16,627 nucleotides of DNA from Gemmatimonadota bacterium. GTDB taxonomy: Bacteria; Gemmatimonadota; Gemmatimonadetes; Gemmatimonadales; GWC2-71-9. Below the pieces are notes generated by a model that saw only the letters and a list, made by a program, of their open reading frames with translations, did not search any database and was not told where the DNA came from. This document shows positions 6,567-13,976 of this stretch, in pieces. Where the stretch lies: NCBI GenBank assembly GCA_016880225.1, contig JAEHDT010000008.1, positions 1 through 16,627 on the forward strand, read 5' to 3'. The translations under genes were made by a program, and so were the position numbers. The number at the start of each line of letters is the position of its first letter. The stretch's first letter is position 1.

Positions 6567-8984
6567 GTGACGGTGCGTGCGGGATTGTGGTGGTCGGCGC
6601 GCGCGGCAGCCCTCGCCGCCGCCTACTTCGTCGTCGCCATCCTCGGCCTGCGCTACGCGACGATTGGACCGTCCATTTCTCCCGTATGGCCACCCACGGG
6701 ACTCGCGATTGCGGGACTGGCCTTGTTCGGCCTGACGTATTGGCCAGCCATTCTGCTGGGCGCGTTCCTCGCGAATGCGACGACTCCGATTCCGCTGCTC
6801 GCCGCGGCGGGAATCGCGTGCGGTAATGCCGCCGAGGCGACGCTCGCGGCATACCTGCTCCGACGCCACGCGCCCCAACATCTGGGCCTCGATGACGCCG
6901 TCAGTGTGCGCACCCTCGCCGGCGTTGCGGCGCCGTTAGGAGCACTGGCGAGTGCCACGGTCGGCGTCACCGCGCTCTGGCTGGCCCGCGTGGTAGCAGG
7001 CAGCGGCTTCTGGTCTGCTCTAAGCCTCTGGTGGGCTGGCGACTACCTTGGGGCCCTGGTGGTGGCACCAGTGCTGCTCACCTGGTTGGCACGTCCGCGC
7101 ACGCGGATCACGCGTCGCGCGGCCGTCGAATTGCTGTTTGTGGTCGGCGGTGCTCTCCTTGCCACTGCTCTGATCTTCGGGAACCTCCTGCCCGCGTCGT
7201 TCCTGCAGCCGACCCAGTATCCGTATCTCCTGTTTCCCTTCGTGATCGGGGCTGCGCTGCGATTCGGACCGCCCGGGGCTGCGCTGCTCACGCTCACGGT
7301 GGCGACCCTCGCGGTGGCATACACCGTGCGCGGCGGCGGCCCGTTCGTGATGCACAGCGTGCCGAACACGGATCTCGCTGTGCTCCTGTACCTCGGCGTC
7401 CTCGCGATCACCGGCCTGTCCCTGAGTCCGGCCGCCGCCCGCCGCCGGCAGGCGGAGAGTGCGCTCCGCGAGGCCAACGCGAGTCTCCAGGCAGTGATCC
7501 AGAGCTCACCCCTGGCGATCTACACGCTCGACGCGACGAGCACGGTCCGGACCTGGAACCCCGCTGCTGAGGCCCTCTACGGATGGCGGGCGGAGGAGGT
7601 GATCGGCCATTCCTTGCCGACGATCACGCACGACCTCGACGACCATGTCCAGCTGCGAGACCGCGTCTTGCGCGGCGAGGCCCTGCGCGGCGTGGAGGTC
7701 ACGCGCCGGAAGAAAGACGGGACGCCGGTAACCCTCAGTCTCTCCGTGGCTCCGCTGCACGATGCGTCGGGGCGGGTGACCGGGATGCTGTCGCTCGCCG
7801 CCGATCTCACCGACGTGCGCCAACTCGAGGTCCAATACCGACAGGCGCAGAAGATGGACGCCGTGGGGCGGCTAGCGGGCGGCATCGCGCACGACTTCAA
7901 CAACCTCCTCACCGCGATTCTCGGCACGACCGGGCTTCTCCTGGAGGATCTCGGACCTGAGTCGCGTGCCCGTCTGGACATTCAGGAGATCGAAAAGGCC
8001 GCCAAGCGCGCTGCCGGACTCACCCGGCAACTGCTGGTGTTCAGTCGGCAGCAGGTGCTCGAAACGCGCGTGGTTGATCTCAATGCGTTGGTGGGGAACC
8101 TGCAACGCATGCTGGACCGGCTCATCGGCGAGGACATCCAGTTGCGGACGGCCCTCACGGCAGACGTGTGGCCGGTACGCGCGGATCCTGGCCAGCTCGA
8201 ACAAGCGATCGTCAACCTGGTGGTGAACGCGCGCGACGCGATGCCGCACGGAGGGCACCTCACCCTCGAGACGGCGAATGTCGAGCTCGATCCGCGCTAT
8301 GTGGAGTCGCACCCTCCAACCCAGCCCGGCCCGTACGTGCTGCTCGCCGTCAGCGATACCGGGGTCGGCATGGATAGCGCGACGAGGGCCCGCATCTTCG
8401 AGCCGTTCTTCACGACGAAAGAGCCCGGGCGTGGGACGGGGCTCGGTCTCGCCACGGTGTACGGGATCGTAAAGCAGAGCGGGGGCTACATCTGGGTGTA
8501 CAGCGAACCCGGCCACGGAACCACCTTCAAGATCTATCTGCCCCGCGTGGCCGGCGCTCCGGAAGTGGCAGAGCCCTCGCCGGGCGCGGCCATTCACGCC
8601 CGTGGATCGGAGACGGTGCTGCTCGTGGAAGACCAGGACGACGTGCGAACGCTAGCCCGGCGGGTCCTGGAAGGTCGAGGGTATACGGTGTTGCCCGCGA
8701 GGAACGGCGACGAGGCGCTTGAGCTCGTCGCACGGTACCGGAATCGCATTCACGTCCTCGTGACCGATGTGGTGATGCCGGGAATCAACGGCCGCGACTT
8801 GGCGCGCCGGGTGACTTCGAGCCGGCCCGACGTCAAGGTGCTGTTCGTGTCCGGCTATACCGGGGAAGCGGTTCATCAGCGCGGATTGCTGGAGCCGGGC
8901 GTCGCCTTTCTCCAGAAGCCGTTCACCGCAGAGGTTCTCGCGCGGAAGGTGCGCGAGGTGCTGGACTCGGGTCGCGGGTCCTAG
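6567..8984 (+). CDS. Hybrid sensor histidine kinase (MASE1-PAS-HisKA-HATPase-REC)
   Basis: An 805-residue membrane sensor. Residues 1-290 are a MASE1-type sensor with about eight hydrophobic segments (for example ALAAAYFVVAILGLRYA at 15-31, then WPPTGLAIAGLALFG). A PAS domain follows (about 303-418: LQAVIQSSPLAIYTLD ... NPAAEALYGW). Next is a dimerisation domain whose phospho-acceptor is His442 in GGIAHDFNNLL. The ATPase domain carries the N box (NLVVNARDAM, 550-559), G1 (DTGVG, 597-601) and G2 (GRGTGLGL, 621-628). The C-terminal receiver (683-800) has acidic residues at 688-692, phospho-acceptor Asp734 (VTDVVMP), Ser762 and Lys784 (QKPF). No DNA-binding output is present, so a separate phosphotransfer partner or regulator is expected elsewhere. 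The start is the GTG at 6567, without a clear ribosome binding site; translation may rely on the gene 15 bases upstream. The signal sensed by MASE1 cannot be told from sequence. Confidence 0.93.
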   Translation: MTVRAGLWWSARAAALAAAYFVVAILGLRYATIGPSISPVWPPTGLAIAGLALFGLTYWPAILLGAFLANATTPIPLLAAAGIACGNAAEATLAAYLLRRHAPQHLGLDDAVSVRTLAGVAAPLGALASATVGVTALWLARVVAGSGFWSALSLWWAGDYLGALVVAPVLLTWLARPRTRITRRAAVELLFVVGGALLATALIFGNLLPASFLQPTQYPYLLFPFVIGAALRFGPPGAALLTLTVATLAVAYTVRGGGPFVMHSVPNTDLAVLLYLGVLAITGLSLSPAAARRRQAESALREANASLQAVIQSSPLAIYTLDATSTVRTWNPAAEALYGWRAEEVIGHSLPTITHDLDDHVQLRDRVLRGEALRGVEVTRRKKDGTPVTLSLSVAPLHDASGRVTGMLSLAADLTDVRQLEVQYRQAQKMDAVGRLAGGIAHDFNNLLTAILGTTGLLLEDLGPESRARLDIQEIEKAAKRAAGLTRQLLVFSRQQVLETRVVDLNALVGNLQRMLDRLIGEDIQLRTALTADVWPVRADPGQLEQAIVNLVVNARDAMPHGGHLTLETANVELDPRYVESHPPTQPGPYVLLAVSDTGVGMDSATRARIFEPFFTTKEPGRGTGLGLATVYGIVKQSGGYIWVYSEPGHGTTFKIYLPRVAGAPEVAEPSPGAAIHARGSETVLLVEDQDDVRTLARRVLEGRGYTVLPARNGDEALELVARYRNRIHVLVTDVVMPGINGRDLARRVTSSRPDVKVLFVSGYTGEAVHQRGLLEPGVAFLQKPFTAEVLARKVREVLDSGRGS

Positions 8985-9038
8985 CTCCCCTACGCGATAC
9001 CTGTCGATGCTAGGTCGGGAACACGGCCCCAAGTGGGT

Positions 9039-9380
9039 CTAGCCCGGCGAAGCGTCAGGGCCGTCGCGCGCAACGCCCAGCGCTGCCTCGATCAGTGGTC
9101 TCAAAGGAGCGAGCGCTCCGCCGCACGCGCGGGCGATCTGCTCCAGGTCGGGAACGAAGTGGGCGACGGGCGGCGGGTCGGGCGCCAACAGCTGCCGGTG
9201 CATCACCACGAGGGTGAGGTAGACCGAACTGGACTGGCCGGTCGGAACGGCGCCGCGACGTCGGACGTCGAGCACGAGCGTCTTAGCTTGGTCCTTCGCC
9301 GCGCCGACGGCGACGGCGAGGTTCTGGTGGGCCCCTGCCACGATTTGTCTCACCTCGCCGTCGCTGTGATCGTCGCCCAT
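9039..9380 (-). CDS. Doubtful hypothetical ORF
   Basis: An open frame of 113 residues from ATG 9380 (121 residues from ATG 9404) with a reasonably protein-like composition: GAHQNLAVAVGAAKDQAKT, VYLTLVVMHRQLL, then IARACGGALAPL. It has no recognisable motif and no well-placed ribosome binding site. The plus strand is open over the same triplets (9033-9455) and by eye has the higher third-position GC, which argues against the minus frame; its product is rich in Arg, His and Gly and looks like a shadow. Neither frame is convincing. If real, it is convergent with the kinase gene. Confidence 0.25.
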   Translation of the reverse strand: MGDDHSDGEVRQIVAGAHQNLAVAVGAAKDQAKTLVLDVRRRGAVPTGQSSSVYLTLVVMHRQLLAPDPPPVAHFVPDLEQIARACGGALAPLRPLIEAALGVARDGPDASPG

Positions 9381-9531
9381 CGCTCGGTAGCCCCGGCCGG
9401 CCATCCCTCAAGGGGCGTACTGCGGTATACCGCCGGCTTCATGAGAACGGGCTGAAACTCGCGTGAAGCGTTCGGAGTCCTTGCCGTTGACTTGAAACGG
9501 CCCGGCCCCGCCCGCTTTGGGGCACGCACCG

Positions 9532-9549
9532 GCGTGACGCGGGTCACGC
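9532..9549. promoter_or_regulatory. CRP/FNR-like inverted repeat (GTGA-N6-TCAC)
   Basis: A perfect inverted repeat, GCGTGAC-GCGG-GTCACGC, with 7-base arms and a 4-base centre. Its core GTGA-N6-TCAC has the half-site spacing of CRP/FNR-family regulators. It lies about 120 bases before the GTG at 9668, a plausible promoter position for that small gene. No regulator gene is in the window, so the binding protein is unknown. Confidence 0.4.
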
Positions 9550-9657
9550 GATTTCGTCTATCGTCGCGCCGGTAGCGTAGTTGTCGGGCCACTGGGAGGC
9601 GGCATGTGGCTTGCCCGTGGCTCAGCGGACCACTTCACCCGTGGTCAGCGAACTCCA

Positions 9658-9663
9658 GGGAGG
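9658..9663 (+). promoter_or_regulatory. Ribosome binding site deciding GTG 9668
   Basis: GGGAGG, 4 bases before GTG 9668 and in frame with the open frame ending at 9907. It makes this start more likely than the longer frame from 9581. Confidence 0.6.
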
Positions 9664-9667
9664 CCAA

Positions 9668-9907
9668 GTGAAGCCGGACCGGGACGGGTTGATGAAGAAG
9701 TTCGGGGAAAGAGGATTGGGGCAGCTGACTGCCGAGCGCCTGGCGGACCTGTTGGTCACGCGCTGGCAGGCCGGGTCGGGGAAGTGGGTTGTGAACAGCG
9801 GAGAGGACCGCTTCAGCGCCGCTCGAGGCGCGGCTGTCATCTACGAGACGCCGAGCCAGATCATCGCGGTCACCGTTGCCGATGTGTTGAACGAATTAGG
9901 CGCATGA
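9668..9907 (+). CDS. Small hypothetical protein (79 residues)
   Basis: I do not recognise this protein. From GTG 9668 it begins MKPDRDGLMKKFGERGLGQL, then has an amphipathic helix (TAERLADLLVTRWQ, 21-34), a turn with GSGKWVVNSGEDRFS (36-50), a strand-like AARGAAVIYETPSQIIAVTV (51-70) and a short helical end (ADVLNELGA). There is no signal peptide or membrane segment, so it should be cytoplasmic. The well-spaced ribosome binding site and ordered composition support it as a real gene. It stands alone, downstream of a possible operator and convergent with the tRNA gene, so context does not suggest a job. Confidence 0.55.
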   Translation: MKPDRDGLMKKFGERGLGQLTAERLADLLVTRWQAGSGKWVVNSGEDRFSAARGAAVIYETPSQIIAVTVADVLNELGA

Positions 9908-9989
9908 GCCGCGCGAACCCTTTCCCAGGGGGCGGTAAGCTCAACGCCCAACTGTCTGCCCGCGAACGCTGAAGTTGTTGCGAGAGAAG

Positions 9990-10073
9990 CGGAGGGCACA
10001 GGATTCGAACCTGTACGGGCTTGCGCCCAGCGGTTTTCAAGACCGCCGCCTTACCAGTTAGGTCTAGCCCTCC
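9990..10073 (-). tRNA. tRNA-Ser (anticodon UGA)
   Basis: A cloverleaf folds on the minus strand. The acceptor stem is GGAGGGC/GCCCTCC (7 perfect pairs) with discriminator G. The anticodon stem is GCGGT/ACCGC around loop CTTGAAA (anticodon TGA, reading UCA serine codons). A long variable arm, GGGC-GCAA-GCCC, is typical of tRNA-Ser. The T arm is ACAGG-TTCGAAT-CCTGT. The 84-base gene does not encode CCA. The D stem appears to carry one A-G mismatch (GAC against GGC). Confidence 0.93.
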
Positions 10074-10087
10074 CGGACTCGGAGGCT

Positions 10088-10117
10088 AACCTAGCGGCCT
10101 GGCCGCCGGCCGGTCAA
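10088..10117 (-). promoter_or_regulatory. Candidate promoter of tRNA-Ser
   Basis: On the minus strand, TTGACC (10117-10112, 5 of 6 matches to the -35 consensus) and TAGGTT (10093-10088, a weak -10) are 18 bases apart, and the -10 ends 14 bases before the mature tRNA. The TGA inside the -35 is also the stop codon of the DUF2723 gene. The spacer holds GCGGCC-T-GGCCGC, which could instead belong to an operon terminator. Confidence 0.45.
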
Positions 10118-12417
10118 CGCTCGGCGGGTGGAATGAACCCGTAGCTCGTGTTCTTGAACACCGAATCGGCGTACACCAGCGCCTCGGTCGCGAGCTGCGG
10201 GTTGCTCGTCTTGAGCAGCTGCCCGAGCGACTGATAGAAGAGCCCGTAGGTCGCGAGGATCCCCTCCGACGGCCGGTCCACCCAGCCCCGCGGCCGGCTG
10301 CGCGCCGCCGCGTCGGCGTGATACACGCCGAACCCGAGCGCTTCGCTGCGCGGCACGTTCACCCACCCGAATGCCGGCGCCAGCTTGATGCTGTCCGACT
10401 CGGCGAGCGGCTGCGGGTGCAGCTTGCGCACGAAGCCCTGTCCCTCGAGATAGGCGCTGAGGCCGAACTGGTCGGCGTACGGGCCCACGGTGCGCGAGAA
10501 ATAGATCGCGCGCTTGCCCATCTGGTCCTTGATCGCCTGCAGCACGATCACGTCGGCGCGCTCCAGGTACTGGCGGCCCAGCTGCTGCGGATCGAGCGTG
10601 ACGGTGACCCCGGCCAGGTTCACGGCCGTCTTCTCGTCGCCCAGCCAGTACACCGGTTGCAGGTTCTCCACCTGCTCCTCACTGTAGCCGAGCAGCTTCC
10701 CCGCGGGCTTGGGCCAGGCGTGGCCCCGGTACACGGCCGGCGCCGCGGTCGAATCGAACGTCGCGAGCGGCCGCCGCTGCAGCTGGCGCAGGTACCAATC
10801 GGTGTTGGCGAGCGACAGGTTGACGATCGTGACGTCCTGGCGCACGTGCTCCACCTCCTGCGCGTACCACAGGGGGAAGGTGTCGTTGTCGCCGGCGGTC
10901 ACGAGCACGCCGTAGGGCTCGACCGACTGCAGCACGTCCACCGCGAAGTCGCGCGCCAGCGTCTCGCCCTTGCGCGACGCCGTGAGGTGATTGCCCCACA
11001 GCGGGATCAGCGCCAGCAGCAGCACCGGCGTCGCGAGGAGCCAGCGTCGCTCGGCGTCGGGCTCGCGTCGCTCCAGCGCTTCGGTCACCCACTCCATCAG
11101 GGTCGCGAGCCCCATCCCGACCCACACGCCCCACAGCGCGAACGACGCGATGAAGAAGTAGTCGCGCTCGCGCACCTCGCGGGCGAGCTGCGTGCGCTCG
11201 GCATCCCACGAGTAGCCGTACTTGAAGTTCAGGTAGAAGATCAGGAGCAGCGTGAACGTGGCCACGAGCGACGTCATCGCGATCGCGGTGCGGCGGTCCG
11301 CCTTCCAATGGCGCCAGGCGCCCAGGCCCCCGAAGAAGAAGAACAGGATGGCGAGCCCGCCGCGGATCTGCGGCGCCCAGTCGCGGCCCCACTGCCAGGT
11401 AAAGTACTGGAACCACATCCCGATCTGCGCCACCAGCGTGGCCTGCCGCTGCGTCACCGGCGGCTTCCCGTACTGCTGCCGGGTGAGCACGTCCCACAAC
11501 GCCTGGCGCGTGGTCGGCTCGCCTTCGTTGATCGGCGGGAAGTGCGCCGCCCGAATGGGGAGGTACAGGTACACGGACACGCCCACGATGGCCACCGCGA
11601 GGAGCGCCACCGCCAGGTCCCACTGCCGCGCCCAGAACAGCGCGTAGGCGAGGGCGGCGAGGAACAGCACCGTCGCGGCGGCGAGCGGCGCCATGCTCTC
11701 GAGCCCGCTCGCGACAATGAGGCCGTACACCGTGCAGAACAGGAACCACTGCGACCACTCGAGCCGCCGTCCCGCCTCGTCCACTGGCCGCTGGCCTTTG
11801 AGGGGCGGGTACAAGAGCACCACCACGACCGGCCCGACCAGCACGCCCATCATGTGGTTGGTGGACGTGAGGGCGAGCAGGTACACGATCAGCAGCAGAT
11901 GATGATCGTGCGCCTCGCCCGGCGGCTGGTCGTCCCAGCGGACGATCAGCCAGAGGACGAGCGCGATGGACAAGAGTGACAGCGTGTACACCTTCTCGTT
12001 CACCACCGATTGGTTCCACACCGTGAACGCCGTCGCCGACACGAGCGCCCCCGCCACCGCGGCGAGCCGGCGCGGCAGGCGGGCCGGCACCCAGCTGCGC
12101 ATCCAGCGCTCGCCCACGAGGAACCAGCACCCCGCGGCGATCGCGCTCGTCGTGGCCGCGAGCAGATTGATGCGCATCGCGTAGGCCGCCGCGAACGGCA
12201 CGAGGCCCCACGTGTGGGCGATCAGCGTGAACAGGGGGTTGCCGGGGGGATGCGGAATGCCGAGCACGTACGCCGCGGCGATGTACTCGGACGTGTCCCA
12301 GAACTGGGTGGTGGGGGCGAGGGTCGCCACGTAGACGAGCAGGGCGCCGACGGCGACGGCCGCCGCCCAGAGATACGGTGGGCGCTCGACATCCGGATAC
12401 GTCAGGGGCTCGCTCAT
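10114..12417 (-). CDS. DUF2723 family membrane protein (TMEM260/GT117-like)
   Basis: A 767-residue polytopic membrane protein. The start is ATG 12417 (MSEPLTYPDVERPPYLWAAA); the longer open frame running into purH is a shadow. About a dozen hydrophobic segments fill residues 15-470. The first outer loop holds QFWDTSEYIAAAYVLGIPHPPGNP (38-61), with Asp41, Glu44 and His56 as the probable catalytic acid/metal site, as in C-type glycosyltransferases that use lipid-linked sugars. The rest (about 500-767) is a soluble domain, probably periplasmic (GVLVTAGDNDTFPLWYAQEVE, TIVNLSLANTDWYLRQLQ). Human TMEM260 of this family is a protein O-mannosyltransferase; bacterial members are presumed to transfer sugars to exported proteins or glycans, but the substrate is unknown. 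The gene starts 14 bases after the purH stop and is the last of the operon. Confidence 0.88.
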   Translation of the reverse strand: MSEPLTYPDVERPPYLWAAAVAVGALLVYVATLAPTTQFWDTSEYIAAAYVLGIPHPPGNPLFTLIAHTWGLVPFAAAYAMRINLLAATTSAIAAGCWFLVGERWMRSWVPARLPRRLAAVAGALVSATAFTVWNQSVVNEKVYTLSLLSIALVLWLIVRWDDQPPGEAHDHHLLLIVYLLALTSTNHMMGVLVGPVVVVLLYPPLKGQRPVDEAGRRLEWSQWFLFCTVYGLIVASGLESMAPLAAATVLFLAALAYALFWARQWDLAVALLAVAIVGVSVYLYLPIRAAHFPPINEGEPTTRQALWDVLTRQQYGKPPVTQRQATLVAQIGMWFQYFTWQWGRDWAPQIRGGLAILFFFFGGLGAWRHWKADRRTAIAMTSLVATFTLLLIFYLNFKYGYSWDAERTQLAREVRERDYFFIASFALWGVWVGMGLATLMEWVTEALERREPDAERRWLLATPVLLLALIPLWGNHLTASRKGETLARDFAVDVLQSVEPYGVLVTAGDNDTFPLWYAQEVEHVRQDVTIVNLSLANTDWYLRQLQRRPLATFDSTAAPAVYRGHAWPKPAGKLLGYSEEQVENLQPVYWLGDEKTAVNLAGVTVTLDPQQLGRQYLERADVIVLQAIKDQMGKRAIYFSRTVGPYADQFGLSAYLEGQGFVRKLHPQPLAESDSIKLAPAFGWVNVPRSEALGFGVYHADAAARSRPRGWVDRPSEGILATYGLFYQSLGQLLKTSNPQLATEALVYADSVFKNTSYGFIPPAER

Positions 12418-12431
12418 GCTCTCGTCATGGG

Positions 12432-13976
12432 TTAATGCCGGAATTGCCGCAGGCCCGTGACCACCATCGCCAGGCCCGCCCGATCGGCGGCGGCCACCAC
12501 CTCGGCGTCCTTCACCGATCCGCCCGGCTGAATGATCGCGCGCACCCCCGCCCGGGCGGCCTCTTCTACCCCGTCCGCGAACGGAAAGAACGCGTCGGAA
12601 GCTAATACGGCGCCCGCGGGATCGTGCCCCTGCTGGCGCGCCTTGTGGACCGCCAGAAACGACGCGTCCACCCGCGACATCTGCCCCGCGCCGATCCCGA
12701 TCGCCGCCTCGTCCAGGGCGAGCAGGATGGCGTTCGACTTGACGGCCCCCACGGCGGCCCAGGCGAACCGTAGATCGCGCCACTCCGCGTCGCTGGGGGG
12801 CCGCTTGGTCACGACCTTCCAGCCGGCCTCGTCGCCGACCTGCTCGACGCGGGGGCGCTGCTGCACCAGGAAGCCGCCGCGCACGCGCTTCCAGTCCCAG
12901 CCCGCGGCGGCCGCCGCGGGGAGGCGCACCACGCGGAGGTTCTTCTTTTCCCGGAACCGGGCGAGCGCGTCGTCCGCGAACGCGGGTGCCACCACCACCT
13001 CGACGAACAGCTCCCGCATCGCGTCCGCCGCCGCACGGTCCACGCTCGCGGTGAACGCGATCACCGATCCGAAGGCGGACTGGGGATCGGTGGCGAGGGC
13101 GCGCCGGTACGCCTCCTCCGCCGTGCCGCCGAGCGCGATGCCGCAGGGCGTGGTGTGCTTGATGATGGCGCAGGCGACGCGGCCCGACCCCGCTCCCCCC
13201 CAGGGCGCGATCGCCAGCAGCCCCGCGTCCACATCGAGCAGGTTGTTGAACGAGAGCTCTTTGCCGTGCAGCTGCTCCAGGTCGCGGATTCCGGGCTCTT
13301 CCGTCGCGTACAGCGCCGCCGCCTGTTGGGGGTTCTCGCCGTAGCGGAGCTCCTGGCGCCGCTCGAGCGCCAGCGTAATCCGCTCGGGCCACCCCGCGGC
13401 GTCGCGCGTCAGGTAGCCGTGGATCGCCGCGTCGTACGCGGCGGTGTGGGCGAACACCTTGGCGGCGAGCGCGCGCCGCAAGTCGAGGGGCACGTCGTTC
13501 GACGTGAGGGCGGCGGTCACGACGGGGTAGTCGCCGGGATCGACGACCACGAGCACATCCTGGTGGTTCTTCGCGGCCGAGCGGAGCATCGAGGGGCCGC
13601 CGATGTCGATCTGCTCGATCGCCTGTTCGAACGTCACGCCCGGTCGCGCCACGGTCTCGCGGAACGGATAGAGATTCACCGCCACGAGATCGATCGGCGT
13701 GATGCCGTGCTGGGCGAGGGCGGCCTGGTCGCCGGCATGGGCGCGGCGCGCGAGCAGGCCGCCGTGCACCTTTGGGTGCAGCGTCTTGACGCGGCCGTCC
13801 ATCATCTCCGGGAAGCCCGTGACCTGCTCGATCGGGATCACCGCGATGCCGGCTTGGCGCAGCGCCTCGGCGGTGCCTCCGGTCGAGACGATCTCCCAGC
13901 CGAGCGCGGCGAGCGCGCGGGCGAACTCGACGACGCCGCGCTTGTCCGAGACCGACAGCAGGGCCCGGCGGGTCAC
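12432..13976 (-). CDS. purH: Bifunctional AICAR transformylase / IMP cyclohydrolase
   Basis: Catalyses the last two steps of purine synthesis: AICAR plus 10-formyl-THF to FAICAR, then ring closure to IMP, in the cytoplasm. It has 514 residues from GTG 13976. The cyclohydrolase (MGS-like) domain spans 1 to about 135, with LLSVSDKRGVVEFARAL, STGGTAEALR (31-40) and VTGFPEMMDGRVKTLHPKVHG (52-72). The transformylase domain follows, with ELRYGENPQQ (209-218), KELSFNNLLDVDAG (239-252), the catalytic Lys273-His274 in AIIKHTTPCG and the DPQSAFGSV block (297-305). The end, RAIIQPGGSVKD (479-490) and MVVTGLRQFRH, is the standard PurH C-terminus. Length and motifs are complete. The start overlaps the stop of the M42 gene by 4 bases (GTGA), implying translational coupling. 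Confidence 0.97.
   Translation of the reverse strand: MTRRALLSVSDKRGVVEFARALAALGWEIVSTGGTAEALRQAGIAVIPIEQVTGFPEMMDGRVKTLHPKVHGGLLARRAHAGDQAALAQHGITPIDLVAVNLYPFRETVARPGVTFEQAIEQIDIGGPSMLRSAAKNHQDVLVVVDPGDYPVVTAALTSNDVPLDLRRALAAKVFAHTAAYDAAIHGYLTRDAAGWPERITLALERRQELRYGENPQQAAALYATEEPGIRDLEQLHGKELSFNNLLDVDAGLLAIAPWGGAGSGRVACAIIKHTTPCGIALGGTAEEAYRRALATDPQSAFGSVIAFTASVDRAAADAMRELFVEVVVAPAFADDALARFREKKNLRVVRLPAAAAAGWDWKRVRGGFLVQQRPRVEQVGDEAGWKVVTKRPPSDAEWRDLRFAWAAVGAVKSNAILLALDEAAIGIGAGQMSRVDASFLAVHKARQQGHDPAGAVLASDAFFPFADGVEEAARAGVRAIIQPGGSVKDAEVVAAADRAGLAMVVTGLRQFRH

Larger units (their letters stand above)
8985..9667. other. Sparse intergenic stretch between the kinase and a small gene
   Basis: About 680 bases without a gene I can support firmly. 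It holds an ORF region open on both strands (9033-9455), a CRP/FNR-like palindrome (9532-9549) and some T-containing, lower-GC sequence around 9550-9580 that could be a promoter. No insertion-sequence ends, rRNA or CRISPR repeats are seen. Confidence 0.6.

Noticed and set aside
8981..9013. CTAGC/GCTAG inverted repeat after the kinase stop as a terminator
   Set aside because: Only five pairs with a loop of over 20 bases and no T-run.
10318..11979. 553-codon plus-strand open frame opposite the DUF2723 gene
   Set aside because: Composition is rich in Arg, His and Glu, as typical of a shadow of a high-GC membrane protein gene; no motif.
12418..13392. N-terminal extension of the DUF2723 frame into purH (an open frame up to 13392)
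   Set aside because: It is Arg/Gly/Ala-rich, overlaps all of the purH C-terminal half out of frame, and real similarity starts at MSEPLTYPDV (12417).
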